In this document: piece by piece, positions 11,501 through 20,922 of the stretch
Position numbering within the stretch: the stretch's first letter is position 1
How the letters are laid out: each line of letters opens with the position of its first letter
Assembly: GCA_951394045.1 (NCBI GenBank)
Contig: OX595985.1
Coordinates: forward strand, 2,480,001-2,544,000
Reading direction: 5' to 3'
Origin: Nitzschia sp. DOCU1
Taxonomy: Eukaryota; Bacillariophyta; Bacillariophyceae; Bacillariales; Bacillariaceae
DNA: 64,000 bases
Program-made: the position numbers and the translations under genes
Notes under the pieces: generated by a model
Databases searched by the model: none
Told to the model about the DNA's origin: nothing
The model's input: the letters and a program-made list of their open reading frames with translations, nothing else

Positions 11501-12451
11501 CATGGACAACTCGATACGTTTGTGCAAGACCAACGATGTCCGCGAGGCTACACAGAGTACCACCTGGCCTCGTGATGCTGCACCTCCCGAGGCATGATTC
11601 GAAGCATCGTCGCTGTCGCTGTCGCTGTCGCTGTCGCTATCGTCGCTACTACTACTCGACGAGGTTGACTCATCATCGTCGTCGTCGTCTCCAATCAACG
11701 GTACACCATCATTGACAATCGGCCGTCCTTTGGAGAGAACGACTCCAATCAGCGCGGCATTTTCCTTCTTGCCTTGTTTTTCTCCCGACGAAATGGCCAT
11801 TTGGATGGTCCCTAGATGCATCATGTCCACAATGGCCCATTCGTTAGATGGAACTATATTCGTCAAGGTAGCAATGGGCTGTGTCCGTTGAAACAAGGTT
11901 ACTTGACGAGGACTTGAGGGTGGACCGTGCGCCGTCACTGTCAAACTCAGTGAATTGTCTGCCACCACGTGCTGAATCTTGTGTTGTGATGATGCAGAAT
12001 CTTTTGCAGGCACAGAATGACTGACAAGAACGGGATGTAATCGATCACATTGTAACATGTGAAATCGTTCTCCAATGGCGGCACAAAGTACAGCATTGGA
12101 CGAATTTTGATTGGGAAGCAAGCAAAATGGACCTTGTGCCACAATGCCCAGCGTTCGATAGGGCGAAAAGAGGCGAGAATAGCCCTTTGTTGGCGCGGCT
12201 TCTTCCTTCATGACAGTAGTAATAGAAGTGGATTCCACTATAGATGACGATGATGAGACTGCTTTGTTTGTTGCAGACACCACCGAGTTGGAGGATTCGT
12301 CCGAGGAGACTGGTTGTGGGTTCTTTAATTGGGCTTTGTCGGCCTTCTTTGTTTTAGGAGATGATTCTGCCACCATGTTGGACGATTCTGGTTCTTTGAT
12401 TTCCTTCTTGGAGGACGAGGCGGATGCACGACGTCTTGGTGACTTTGCCAT
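8522..12451 (-). CDS. UTP21: U3 snoRNP / SSU-processome WD40 protein UTP21 (WDR36)
   Basis: A single exon of 1309 aa if translation starts at ATG 12451 (MAKSPRRRASASS, a typical basic nucleolar start). The frame stays open to 12709 with another ATG, but those extra 86 residues look non-coding. Family signatures run in order: a YRTLGIVAQGPF block at the start of the first propeller; PTYVNKIVLGG; ITSMSFRTDG; a second propeller with LGFSPDGRTLYSASLDGTIRVWD and a downstream SPTGEFLAT block; the KNLFHLELVKQRNKPKEPPK segment; and a helical C-terminal Utp21 domain to the end. It acts in pre-18S rRNA processing in the nucleolus. Oddities are a Ser/Asp repeat insertion (DDDDD then SSSSSSDDSDSDSDSDSD) encoded by a TCGCTG microsatellite near 11610-11640, and an acidic linker before the C-terminal domain. 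Confidence 0.93.
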   Translation of the reverse strand: MAKSPRRRASASSSKKEIKEPESSNMVAESSPKTKKADKAQLKNPQPVSSDESSNSVVSATNKAVSSSSSIVESTSITTVMKEEAAPTKGYSRLFSPYRTLGIVAQGPFCLLPNQNSSNAVLCAAIGERFHMLQCDRLHPVLVSHSVPAKDSASSQHKIQHVVADNSLSLTVTAHGPPSSPRQVTLFQRTQPIATLTNIVPSNEWAIVDMMHLGTIQMAISSGEKQGKKENAALIGVVLSKGRPIVNDGVPLIGDDDDDDESTSSSSSSDDSDSDSDSDSDDASNHASGGAASRGQVVLCVASRTSLVLHKRIELSMVPTFCPCVAVHPPTYVNKIVLGGSCSKTGKDALILLNVRTGKLIHTFQCLMMDRNAIKGVSEITSLEASPALDTIAVGTSKGMVHLINIRLDVLLFSLGHKSKNGRPTKITSMSFRTDGAALQYGIAPLAVGRSDGTISIWDLSPPDDANDEDEETPPTLGRTLLCEMERVHYPGGVHKIQYMPQEPLLLSTGTHSNSILMHIFDNPDHSGRILKQRNGHTTPPKCIRYLHPGAGAGNGVLVNSADGTDASACQILSSGSEDRTLRIFSTVRSVLDKEFSQGKGLEKRARELGMTSKSELLLPPVTAMATSETRSRDWGDLVTIHKDHAFAYVWSSKRGAQSGPVLRQDDWNVSAMKKAPPVTAHATSITISTCGNFAIVGTKGGSIYKYNVQSGIARGSYPPVDKNKKGEGRREAGDIRRTFKALEKKMKVSNRASNQDKADENQVIQAQVEQRRAAKLKSACHTGSAVAGLAVDGVNRTLISVGADAKLILWNLKTHAPHAKCPIMLPAPATKLCHIRDSDLAAIALADYTVLMFDCSSLTTVRRFGAGSKRTQHSGPISDLGFSPDGRTLYSASLDGTIRVWDVPTNSCVDWLGFNSPPTSLTVSPTGEFLATTHTGKLGISLWSDRSFYQTIHVDGSKLLDAPSSMDDPAPIAEVDEKDDDHDNAMKRVLAQAEKKDDVEVEEVDQGSSGPASAKEHGLITMSGLPPAHWKNLFHLELVKQRNKPKEPPKKPPTAPFFLQWHQGDSLGGEPVTKPDTTKDVEKDEEEWDAVWSDDDAEGQDNSVPGTVPGNPPLTGNESAKRDREEVEGNSKIVKKPKVSHYRSHLAGLLQECEQRRGSNGDRFASVTEHIGTLGPSAIDVSLSTLCSGMHDLEEGLPLLILACRWLIEACQSRERFEAVNAYLHRFLYLHSAVLAGIQDSFERKQQSGEDNTLSVEEQEEQKREQTRRGELLKYIDELGVAQRTASESLQGKMQNTLCLLRHFSRMI

Positions 12452-12940
12452 GATGAATGATGATCTGCAAGTGTCTATTTTTGTCAATGGCAAGGACAAG
12501 AAAATGGACTCAACTCGGAGGGTGGTGGAGGGAAGAATTTCAAGCGTACCGTTTTGGATGGCTCGAAGGGGCGTGGAGCGTTCGTTCGTCCGTCTTGCGG
12601 CATCGACAGAAATCTTTTGTGTGGTGGAACCATCCGATTCACCGGCCAGCTGCCGGCCGCGCGTGCCTCCATCCGACGCACACATCGCAAGCGTTGGGTA
12701 ACTTGCCACACTGACGGATGGGGAAATGAAAAATACTATGGAGGTCGAAGTCGATTCGGCGCGCAGTGCTTGGAACTTAGCATAAGTATTCTACGCAGAG
12801 CTTCAAATTTAGCATAAGTATTCCACGCAGAGCTTCAAATTTAGCATAAGTATGTACGCAGAGCTACGAATTTAGCTTCACCCGCGCATCGCGTTGCTTC
12901 GGAACCACGCACAATAACACAACAATAACCAAAGAGTGGC
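12452..12940. repeat. Spacer with a three-copy ~32-bp tandem repeat
   Basis: Upstream of UTP21. From about 12776 to 12876 the unit ATTTAGCATAAGTATTCCAC + GCAGAGCTTCAA is repeated about three times with few changes; the third copy is two bases shorter. No gene is supported here. Confidence 0.75.
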
Positions 12941-12949
12941 GAACGCGGC

Positions 12950-13225
12950 TGTTCCGAAATCGCGTGGTTGCAAAATAGTGTGTTACGAAACTGCGTCTTG
13001 TGAAATCTCGGGAAATCACTGGAGTTACGAAAGCGCGTCTTGCGAAATCGCGTTGTGGTGCGAAAGGGCTTCTTATGAAATCTTGTTTTACGAAATTGCG
13101 TCTTGCGAAGTCTTAGGAAATCGCGTAGTGTTACGAAAGCGAGTGGTGCGAAATCGCGTCTTACGAAATATTGTGTTCCGAAAAGCGTGCATTGCGAAAT
13201 CTAGTGTGACGAAAGCGCGTGCTCT
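12950..13225. repeat. Degenerate ~15-bp minisatellite, consensus TTRCGAAATCGCGTC
   Basis: About 17 head-to-tail copies such as TTCCGAAATCGCGTG, TTACGAAACTGCGTC, TTGCGAAATCGCGTT and TTACGAAAGCGCGTC, with 13-17-base spacing. One plus-strand frame (12936-13280) stays open because the unit is five codons long, but the encoded C/E/S/Y-rich repeat has no features of a gene. The array lies about 700 bp upstream of the second I29 gene. Confidence 0.75.
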
Positions 13226-13908
13226 ACTAGCTACCGATAGTACTTGCGTCGTCGTCTACTGGGGCCGTGAAGTAGCGTAATGTTAATGATAATGCTCCGG
13301 CTAGCACTGGCGTCGTTGACGCCGATGCCCCCGCCGCTATAGTCATAAAGTAACATAACAAGACAGAGCAAGAACATTAGCAGTGATGTGGCTGGCATGA
13401 TCGCTATTGCTCTCGCAGATCTAGCTAGCTAGAGTAGTGGTGTTATTCGTTGAGTGAATGTAGTCATACAGCTCGAGGAGCATGCAGCTTACAGATCTTT
13501 CAGAGAGATCCAAAGCGATCCTCGTGGCTGTCTCGGCAAGAAGAGTAGCAAGGATCTTAGTTTACCAGAAAGCGATTCCGCACTTCGCGCAGAATCGAGC
13601 TAATCAAAATCTCATCCGTCAGTGTGGAAAATTTGCCTGCGTGATGGGGCGTGCGTCATCGAGGTCATCGAGCGACCGACGAAAATTCGTTGTCCCCAAT
13701 CAGCCATCACACGGCCAATCAGAGAAGTGATGGCTTCCAGTTGGCGACGGCAGAATCAACACAATTGTACCCAATCTCTCTATTCATGCCATCGAAAGGA
13801 ACATTTTGGATCTGAAGCAGTACTATTGGATCTTCTTTGTTATTTCTCGCTGGTCTTGCAGCATAAAATCTACCATCATCGATCTTACGAATTTAATAGA
13901 AAGGAGAA
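13226..13908. promoter_or_regulatory. 5' flank of the second I29 gene
   Basis: About 680 bases without a supported gene. A CTAGCTAGCTAG palindromic tract is near 13424. A TATA-like CATAAAAT lies about 50 bases before the start codon at 13909, and the sequence AAGGAGAAATG surrounds the start. Confidence 0.35.
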
Positions 13909-15714
13909 ATGAAGGCGTATCCTCTCAAGGTCCTTCTGGCCGCTTTGGCCGTCGAAAGCGGATCATGTTTCGTCCCAGCCAGCCTGCGTCACACGACTAT
14001 GGCTACACAGCGGGCTCAGGGGCCTCTGTTTTCATCGAATATGGGTGATGTCTCGCTCGATAGTACTTCGGTGATGTCAGCCTACGAAGAATGGAGGAAA
14101 AAGTTCGGTAAAGGGGATTTCGATCCTGCCCGTTTTCCGAACTTTGAAAATAATTTCAAGGTGTTGACAACTGCAAATATTAAAGCCAGAGACAAAGCTG
14201 TGGCCGAGGGCCGATCCCCACCGCAGTGGTTGGATTTGAATGAGTTCGGAGATTACTCTCGTGAAGAGTATGAAGCGATGAAGGAAGCCAAACAAGCAGC
14301 AACACCGACTGCGGAATCTTCATCCATTGGCACGCGACCAATCCGTAGCACCCAAAAGATCAGTCCGCCCCAAAGTTGGGGTACGCAAGTTATAAAAAAG
14401 AACCACCCTAGTGGCGGGTTACCGGTGCGAGGCACGCAGGTGATATCTAAGGCACCGGCAGACCAGCCTGCTAGTGAGTCACCGATGCGAGGCACACAGG
14501 TGATATCCAAGGCACCGGCAGACCAGCCTGCTAGTGGGTCACCAATGCGAGGCACACAGGTGATTTCTAGGGCACCAGACCAGCCTGCTAGCGAACCATC
14601 AACGCCATATTGGGGTAATCAACCGATTCAAGGAACTCGGAAAGTTACTCGAGACCCAAACGAACCCAGTCCAAGAGGAACTCAAGTAATTCGCAAGGCT
14701 TCAGATGAACCACCTGTGACAGGAACGCAAGTCATCCAAAAAGTTGCAGAACAACCGCCCGCGAGACCAACTCAGGTGGTGCGCCCTGCTGGCAGTCAAC
14801 CTGCACCAACTGGTACTCAGCCCATCCAAGGTACGCAAGTTATTCAACGAAATGAATATAAAGGGCAAGGATCGGAGACCACGGGCGGAAGCGATGAAGC
14901 GAGTAGGGGTACTTACGTTATTGGCAGTAGCAGTGGTCAAGCACCACGGGGGACGATTGTCATTCCTCGGGGCGAAAAACGATCTTCCTCGGAAACGCGC
15001 GGCGGCACCGTCGTCATTAGGAAAGCTGGTCCACCAAATGGTTCTTCGAACGATCCACCGGAACCCGCCGAAGCGACATCAGGACGAGGTACTATGGTAA
15101 TTAAGCGCAACTCGGCAGAAACCAGTGACGGAAACAACCCTTTGAGCGATTTTTTCCGGGAAGGTGGCACCGGGACGCGAGTCCTCAGACGGGTGACTGA
15201 TCAAGCCTCATCATCTATTTTCTCGTTTTTTGGTGGGGCCAAAATGGTGGAAGATCCGTCCCGAGCAGTGCGTGGAACTGTAGTCTTGCAGGGTGGCAAT
15301 GCTTCCGCCGGAGGAGAACCCAAAGAAGGACGACCCCAGACGGTCCTGGTCGATAAAGCTGATGTGCAGCAAACCACCCCGTCGATTTTCTCTTTCTTCG
15401 GAGGAACAAAGACTGAAGAACCAGATACCGAGCAACAGGAAGAAAAGACGGCGGTTCCTGAACAAGTGAAACCCAAACTGCCCGCTCGTCCAACGTTGGT
15501 GATTGACAAGAATTCCTTGGAGTTTCCTCGGAGCAAAGATCTTCCCGAACTCCGGCGGTGGTGGCAGAATGCTGATGGCAGCATCACTGGTTTTATTTAC
15601 AAGTCGAGTAACTTCAACGATGGGACCAAGCTGACGACATCACCCTTGCAAAGGGCGGCATCGAAGCCTGGCAATGTTGTCCGATCGGGTGGCGAAGATT
15701 ACCTGCTAAAATGA
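13909..15714 (+). CDS. Plastid-targeted single-I29 protein with about 20 GTxVI repeats, FSFFGG motifs and a DGSITG C-terminal module
   Basis: A single exon of 601 aa starting at ATG 13909. The signal peptide (MKAYPLKVLLAALAVESGSC) is followed by FVP, a plausible diatom plastid motif (Phe at +1, Pro at +3). One I29 domain spans about residues 60-128 (YEEWRKKFGK, R-x-x-x-F-x-x-N, LDLNEFGDYSREEYEAM), again with no peptidase domain. A low-complexity region of about 370 residues follows. It carries roughly 20 short beta-like motifs (GTQVI, GTQPI, GTYVI, GTIVI, GTVVI, GTRVL, PTLVI) spaced 12-30 residues apart, and two IFSFFGG motifs. The C-terminal ~57 residues (LRRWWQNADGSITGFIYK ... TKLTTSP ... 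VVRSGG) match the end of the 2869-5628 protein. Function is not known. Multivalency and location suggest a plastid scaffold protein; this is inference. Confidence 0.75.
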   Translation: MKAYPLKVLLAALAVESGSCFVPASLRHTTMATQRAQGPLFSSNMGDVSLDSTSVMSAYEEWRKKFGKGDFDPARFPNFENNFKVLTTANIKARDKAVAEGRSPPQWLDLNEFGDYSREEYEAMKEAKQAATPTAESSSIGTRPIRSTQKISPPQSWGTQVIKKNHPSGGLPVRGTQVISKAPADQPASESPMRGTQVISKAPADQPASGSPMRGTQVISRAPDQPASEPSTPYWGNQPIQGTRKVTRDPNEPSPRGTQVIRKASDEPPVTGTQVIQKVAEQPPARPTQVVRPAGSQPAPTGTQPIQGTQVIQRNEYKGQGSETTGGSDEASRGTYVIGSSSGQAPRGTIVIPRGEKRSSSETRGGTVVIRKAGPPNGSSNDPPEPAEATSGRGTMVIKRNSAETSDGNNPLSDFFREGGTGTRVLRRVTDQASSSIFSFFGGAKMVEDPSRAVRGTVVLQGGNASAGGEPKEGRPQTVLVDKADVQQTTPSIFSFFGGTKTEEPDTEQQEEKTAVPEQVKPKLPARPTLVIDKNSLEFPRSKDLPELRRWWQNADGSITGFIYKSSNFNDGTKLTTSPLQRAASKPGNVVRSGGEDYLLK

Positions 15715-15872
15715 TTTATGAAAACTTGGGCCGTAGAAATCAACCATCGAATGTTAATATCTAGTAGTTGGTACATGTGCACGAAGGCTGAGTTGTGGCA
15801 AAGACTTGTACGAGCAACAATGTATCGAAAAATGCATTACTTTACGATTTTATCCCCATTATTCCCAGAAAA

Positions 15873-17791
15873 TTATTTTTCGGCACTGGTCTCTTCAGTT
15901 TTTGATTCCTTTTCCTTTTCTACATTTCGAGCCAGTGGAAGCTTTCGCTTCGTTTTCCTTGAGATGGCAATCGCAACACCTTTGACAGAGTTCCCGATGC
16001 GCTGGGCTTCCTCCAGGTCCACAGGGGGAGGGCCTGTTACCGGCGAAGAACTTTCCTCGGCTTCGGTGGACTTGTTGTCGGCCACCGGAATGGGTGTCCT
16101 GCAGGCGGGAGTCTTGCGTCCTTTTCCGCGGTTTGATACCGGGAACGACGGACGCGCCGAGGGCGTTGTGACGGGTGAGGTCGACGGTGGCGACCTTGTG
16201 GATCCAGCAACTCTCATGGCACCTCGACCTGAGCGGACTTGCGGGGGTGGAGGAGACGAGTAAGCCGAAGGTCCCATTGGTCGCTGGTGTAGTTGGTGTG
16301 CGCCGAATCGAGGCTCGCCATACATCGGACCAGAGAATCTAGACGGTTCCCCATAATAGTGGTGTCCCCAACCCATGGTGTCAGCGTAAGGATCTTCTGT
16401 ACGGTATCCCATCCAGTTTTGAGGTCCAGGGCTTGGTCGGCGGATAGCGCCAGACGGAACAGCTGATGACTGCTCGTCATACCGAGGTCGTTTGTTAGGA
16501 CTTGTGTGATTAAAATCGGCATCTGCTTTTCCCGCTAGAGTTGGGACTTGTAGCAACATGCGATCGCCTTGACCAGAGCGAGCAGGCGACACGGTATTCG
16601 GGTTCTGTCCGCTACTTGGACCACCTGTAAAACGCATTTTGTTACTGAGTTTCTGGGCCCCACGAATAAAAAGCTATAAGTGTAAATGAGTGCATTGGGG
16701 TGAGATATCGGAAATCGTCAGAATAGTTCCAACACTCAACATTGTAACCACCAGGAACCGCTTACCTCGTGTCTATAAGCTCCAACATCGGAACCATCCT
16801 TGATCTCTTCAAATCCCCAGGCGGTCAGATGCCACAAAAATGCGTCAATGGTACCACAACCCGAGCCATCTTCGTCCCTCAGAGTTGAGAAATAGCGAGG
16901 AAGAACCTGACGACGGAGGGCGTCCCATCGCAAGACCTTCCAGGACTCTCCATCTGGTAGCCATGTGACTACAGACCCCGCAAACTCGGGATCCGAAAGG
17001 ACTTCGTGAAGGACGCTTGGGAAGTGTGGAATAACAACCTGAGATGGCACAGCAATATCCGTTGCGTTGTGTATCTTGGACGAGTCCAGGAGCTCCTGAG
17101 TGGTTTCCTTTTGATAGGGCGAATCTTTGGAGTCGTAAGAACTGGATCGCTCCGTATCTGCTCCCATCCGTCGGGGGCGTTCAGGAGTTGATTCTTCATG
17201 GCTCACTGTACGGCCTTCTACCGAGGCATGAGAAACTGGGCTCACATGGCATGGTTGCAACTGCCCTTCAGTAGTCTTGTCATCATTATTTTTCCTCAAG
17301 AAATCCAAATGCTTTTTTCGTTTCTTAAGAGGAACAGTGGCGCTGGAACCGCCGTCTTCAGCATCCTCTTTCTCGCTCCCCTTGAGTGCAACAGAGTAAG
17401 TGCCAGGGATGGTATCATGACGGACAGCCGCTGTGGAAACTAACAGAAGAGCGTTCGCGGTGGCTTCTCGCTTCTCCATCTCATCTGCGCTAGCCTCCGT
17501 TGCCAGCGTTGCTACAGTACAGTCATCTGGTTTGGTCGCCGTTGATCGGTCCGTACTGTCGCAACTTTTGGGTTTCTCCAAAAGAGGCATCATTCCACGA
17601 AGCCCAGGATGTTGAGCGGTGATCCACGGCTTAGCACCCATCAGCGGAGTAACAACCCCAGAAGAATACAGTCCTACGGAGCTGGGTCTCATGATATGTG
17701 CAGCTGCTTCCTCACTTAACCCATTTAACCTCGAGAACATGGGCGATGCAGTAGTGGCAGCAGTTCCACTTCGGTCTGGTCTGTGCGGCAT
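15873..17791 (-). CDS. Heat-shock-factor-type transcription factor
   Basis: Two exons, 17791-16766 and 16673-15873, with a 92-bp GT-AG intron in phase 0; 608 aa. Splicing rebuilds an HSF-type DNA-binding domain at about residues 250-355: FPSVLHEVLSDPEFAGSVVTW, W-K-V-L-R-W-D-A-L, VLPRYFS, IDAFLWHLTAWGFEEI, then YRHE joined across the intron to LFIRGAQKLSNKM. The first domain motif is shifted from the usual FPxKLY, as in divergent algal HSFs. The N-terminal 240 residues and the C-terminal tail (Pro/Ser/Arg-rich) are predicted disordered. The protein probably acts in the nucleus as a DNA-binding regulator. Diatoms carry large HSF families, so a classical heat-shock role cannot be assumed. Read separately, the two halves would look like two unrelated genes; the frame-preserving junction inside the domain argues for one. 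Confidence 0.85.
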
Positions 17792-19307
17792 TGTAGTTGG
17801 TTATAAAAAGGATCAGGGACCAGGTGAAAATTTAGAGGAGACCTCAACACTGTCAGGTGTATTAAAATAATAACAATGGTGTGTCTGGCTGGGAAAGGGT
17901 CGTTTACCACAGCATTCAAGACGCGGGCGGGAACTTTTGACAAAAATACTACCGTTCGTGTCTCGAAAACGTTGGCTACTTTTGGTTTCGGAGGCCCAGA
18001 GTCTTGTTAGTAAATCAAGCTGGAGCCGCTCAGGTGCACACCAGAGTGCGTTGAGAGTTGAACGGAAAATGGCTGGGATTGCTCGCTACGGCGCCTGATA
18101 CTTCCACTATTTCATAAGTTTTCATTATGTAAGTAAAGTATACACATTTCAAAGCGACCGTTGGACATGAAGTACGGGACTTGCCGGCGTGTCATGAGTC
18201 GTTGCAGGCCGATTTTTCATTCCAACCCCAATCAAACTCCGACAAGATTTCTTTAGGATTTTATGCGTGTAGTCTGGCCTTCGCCTCACACACTTGGTGG
18301 AAAATGAGCGTCAAATAATAAACATGAGGCCGAACCCGCATTGAGGAAAGATCCTAAGTAACGATGTTCAACCGTCAGAAACGTTTCTTGAGTCTTGTCA
18401 ACATATTAGGGTATGGATGATGATATAACGCCTGAACGGCCTGCAACGGACCGATCGAGCACCTCCACAAGATTTGCTCACAATTTGACCCGCTCTTCAT
18501 TCATTCTTGTAAAGCAGCGCGGCGGGAGTCCAAATTCCTCCATTCGTCCCGCCCAAACGCAACAGCCGCATTTCTCCCCGTTGCCAAGCTAAACTTGTTC
18601 CCAACGGCAACGAGTCACTTGAAACGACTTCAGCTGAGGAACGAAGCCAGCTTGACTGATGTAGTCGCTTTCTACTACTTTCCGCTTTCTACCACAAACC
18701 AGTATTACAGCCACTTGCTACCACTTAACCCTACTACACTGTAGAGTGTGTACCTGGTAGGAGAGTAGATCGTTATACTCTTTCCCACACGGTTGGGCAA
18801 CCAAATGGCAATGACAGACGTGGTGGGCAATGCTACTAGAAGCTAGACGAGTATAGAAACATACTTGGGGCGATACCTGATAGCTAGAAAGTTGCCAGCA
18901 GTACTCGCTAGCTAGTAGTATGAGCAAGCGCTCAATTTGCGAGCTACAAGTAGTTAGCGTCTCGAGTACCAGTAATTCCACAACATTTGTTCTGAATTCC
19001 ACCTTGCGTGGCTAGCGATTCTCTGTCGGCAAAGGAGTACTTTAGTGGAATGCAGCTTCTATTTCGAACGACTGCATCGCACCGTCACTACAGCCATGAG
19101 CTAGTAGATGAGAAAGACCTTGACGAGCAATATTGCAACATGAAAGTAGCAAAAGTAGGATTGACTCTTAATTCGCCAATCCATAGCTGACCAGATAGGC
19201 CTAATATACCTTGGTAGCTTCGGAATTATACACATTACCTGGCGCTGCCTACCCTCGTATGCGACCCATAGCAGGTCCTATCTGCAGCGTAGCGAGATCA
19301 CTACACT
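17792..19307. other. 1.5-kb intergenic region
   Basis: No gene, RNA or long repeat could be supported. Short open frames have no domain features. The stretch contains CTAGCTAG / TAGTAGTA-type palindromic sequence at about 18908 and probably the promoter of the HSF-type gene at its left end. Confidence 0.35.
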
Positions 19308-20387
19308 TTAGGGCACTGGCTTGCCATCCTTTTCAATTGGTGTATCCGATAGACTTCCCCATTCGGACCAGCTCCCATCATAGACGTAATTACCACTCGG
19401 GTCTCGTCCACACAATTCTAATGCTGCCACCAAGGCACAAGCCGTCGCGCCGCTGCCGCAATGAATCACAATACGCTTGTCGGTATTTATGTCAACGCCT
19501 CCGTCGCGAATGATTTGCAGTAATTCCGATTTGGGTTTGAATTTCAAGACATTGTCGGGATTTAACAAGTCCTTGAAAAAGACATTCTTGGCAAATGGCA
19601 TGTGTCCCAATCTCATTCCGGGCCGAGGCTCTTTGACCTGACCAAGAAATCGTTCTGGGGCACGAACGTCCACCAATATGGCATCTGCCTCATCGGGGCC
19701 CAAGGCGATGATCCGCTTGACTTCCTCCTTGTCCACGACATTTTGGGGCTCGGAGGCCCGATACTGGGTAGGTTTGTTTAGATCCAAATCTTTGGAAGAA
19801 ATAATAGGCTTGGAAGGGTTACCCTCTTCCATGGGACCTCCTTGAGCCTGCCAGTCCGCCAACGATCCATCTAGCATGTGCATCAGATCATTGTTATGTC
19901 CCATGTTGCGAATCTGAAACCAGGCGCGATGGACAAACGGACAATCTTTGCTACCATACACAATGACGTGGTCGCTGTTCGAAATGCCCATGGCATCCAT
20001 GGCGGCCCCAAAGAGTTGCCGAGTCGGCATCATGTGCAAATAGGGAGATTCAGCTGCAATATCATCAATGTCGAAGAATTGAGCACCGGCAATGCGGGGG
20101 CCGTCCAGGAATTCTTGACGGCCATTGCGACCAGCCAAGAACCAAGATCCATCCAAAAATTTGACTGATGGCGACTGCTGCTGGTGCAAGGCAATCGCAT
20201 CCGTAACGGGAACCATTAGCTTGCCCCGAATGTCGTTGGGTGAACTGGTCGCCATTTTAATTGTGGTGGTGGAAAAGCGAGGGCGCTTGGAGGAGATAAA
20301 GAAAGCGGCCGAAGATCGGGGGGAAGTAAAGACGGAAGATGCGCAAATAAGAAATGGGCCACCTATCTTTGAGAACATTCGAGCCAT
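19308..20387 (-). CDS. MPST: Two-domain sulfurtransferase (thiosulfate / 3-mercaptopyruvate type, rhodanese)
   Basis: A single exon of 359 aa. An N-terminal presequence of about 45 residues (basic, Ser-rich, followed by MATSS) suggests a mitochondrial or other organelle location. The first rhodanese-like domain has FLDGSWFLAGRNGRQEFLDG, AGAQFFDIDDIA and VIVYGSKDCPFVHRAWFQIR. The second has the catalytic loop HCGSGATAC, with Cys as the sulfur-accepting residue, and a C-terminal VYDGSWSEWG. CGSGxTA is the loop typical of mercaptopyruvate sulfurtransferases, as opposed to CRKGVTA of thiosulfate sulfurtransferases, so MST-type activity (transfer of sulfur from 3-mercaptopyruvate to thiols or thioredoxin) is favoured. 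Its start codon faces that of the SulP gene 535 bases away. Confidence 0.9.
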   Translation of the reverse strand: MARMFSKIGGPFLICASSVFTSPRSSAAFFISSKRPRFSTTTIKMATSSPNDIRGKLMVPVTDAIALHQQQSPSVKFLDGSWFLAGRNGRQEFLDGPRIAGAQFFDIDDIAAESPYLHMMPTRQLFGAAMDAMGISNSDHVIVYGSKDCPFVHRAWFQIRNMGHNNDLMHMLDGSLADWQAQGGPMEEGNPSKPIISSKDLDLNKPTQYRASEPQNVVDKEEVKRIIALGPDEADAILVDVRAPERFLGQVKEPRPGMRLGHMPFAKNVFFKDLLNPDNVLKFKPKSELLQIIRDGGVDINTDKRIVIHCGSGATACALVAALELCGRDPSGNYVYDGSWSEWGSLSDTPIEKDGKPVP

Positions 20388-20922
20388 GTTGATTCCCCGT
20401 CAGTCTCGTACATCTATGGATCCGCAAACCAATGTGATTGCAATACCCGATATACCGGAGAGTGCCCAGGCTGCTGGTAGATGGCTCTGATCGCCCGTCG
20501 TGGTTTTGTCATCGTCGCCGCTAGCCGAAGTTCATTTGTGGATACGGTCGGTGCGGTCCACGGTAAGGAAAAGGGGTCACCAAATTGATGACGATACCCT
20601 GGTAGTTTGACCACTTGCCCCTTTTGATCGGCGGCCATATCTTTTATCCGGCTGATGATGTGGTCATAGCAGTCATTTCAGGTTCGATCTTTCGAGGCTT
20701 CGTGCGTTTCGATTGGTTCCGACGCCAAATGGGGATTCCCCGTGTTCCCGTTTGTCATGGTTGCGACCGCCATCCACCGACCGTCGCTTTTTTTGGTGGT
20801 GGAACTTCTCACCTCATCTACAGCTGTGGAGAGAGGTCGCCTTTCGTCATTTCTTTTCATTCCTTTCCACAATAATTTCATCAGTGCTATCCCCATTGCA
20901 ATATCATAAAGCAGCAACTGAA
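20388..20922. promoter_or_regulatory. Divergent promoter region (sulfurtransferase / SulP transporter)
   Basis: 535 bases between two outward-facing start codons. A plus-strand frame remains open from 20713 into the transporter gene, but the first residues lack features and the better start is ATG 20923 (AACTGAAATGG context). No clear TATA box was found. Confidence 0.4.

Noticed and set aside
12210..12701. 163-aa plus-strand frame over the UTP21 N-terminus
   Set aside because: Antisense of an acidic/Ser-rich low-complexity region; no domain and no promoter.
12452..12709. Extension of UTP21 to ATG 12709
   Set aside because: The added 86 residues are unlike the rest of the protein and the family; ATG 12451 with a basic nucleolar-type start is preferred.
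20713..20922. Upstream extension of the SulP frame
   Set aside because: The first 70 residues lie in the divergent promoter and lack features; ATG 20923 has better context.
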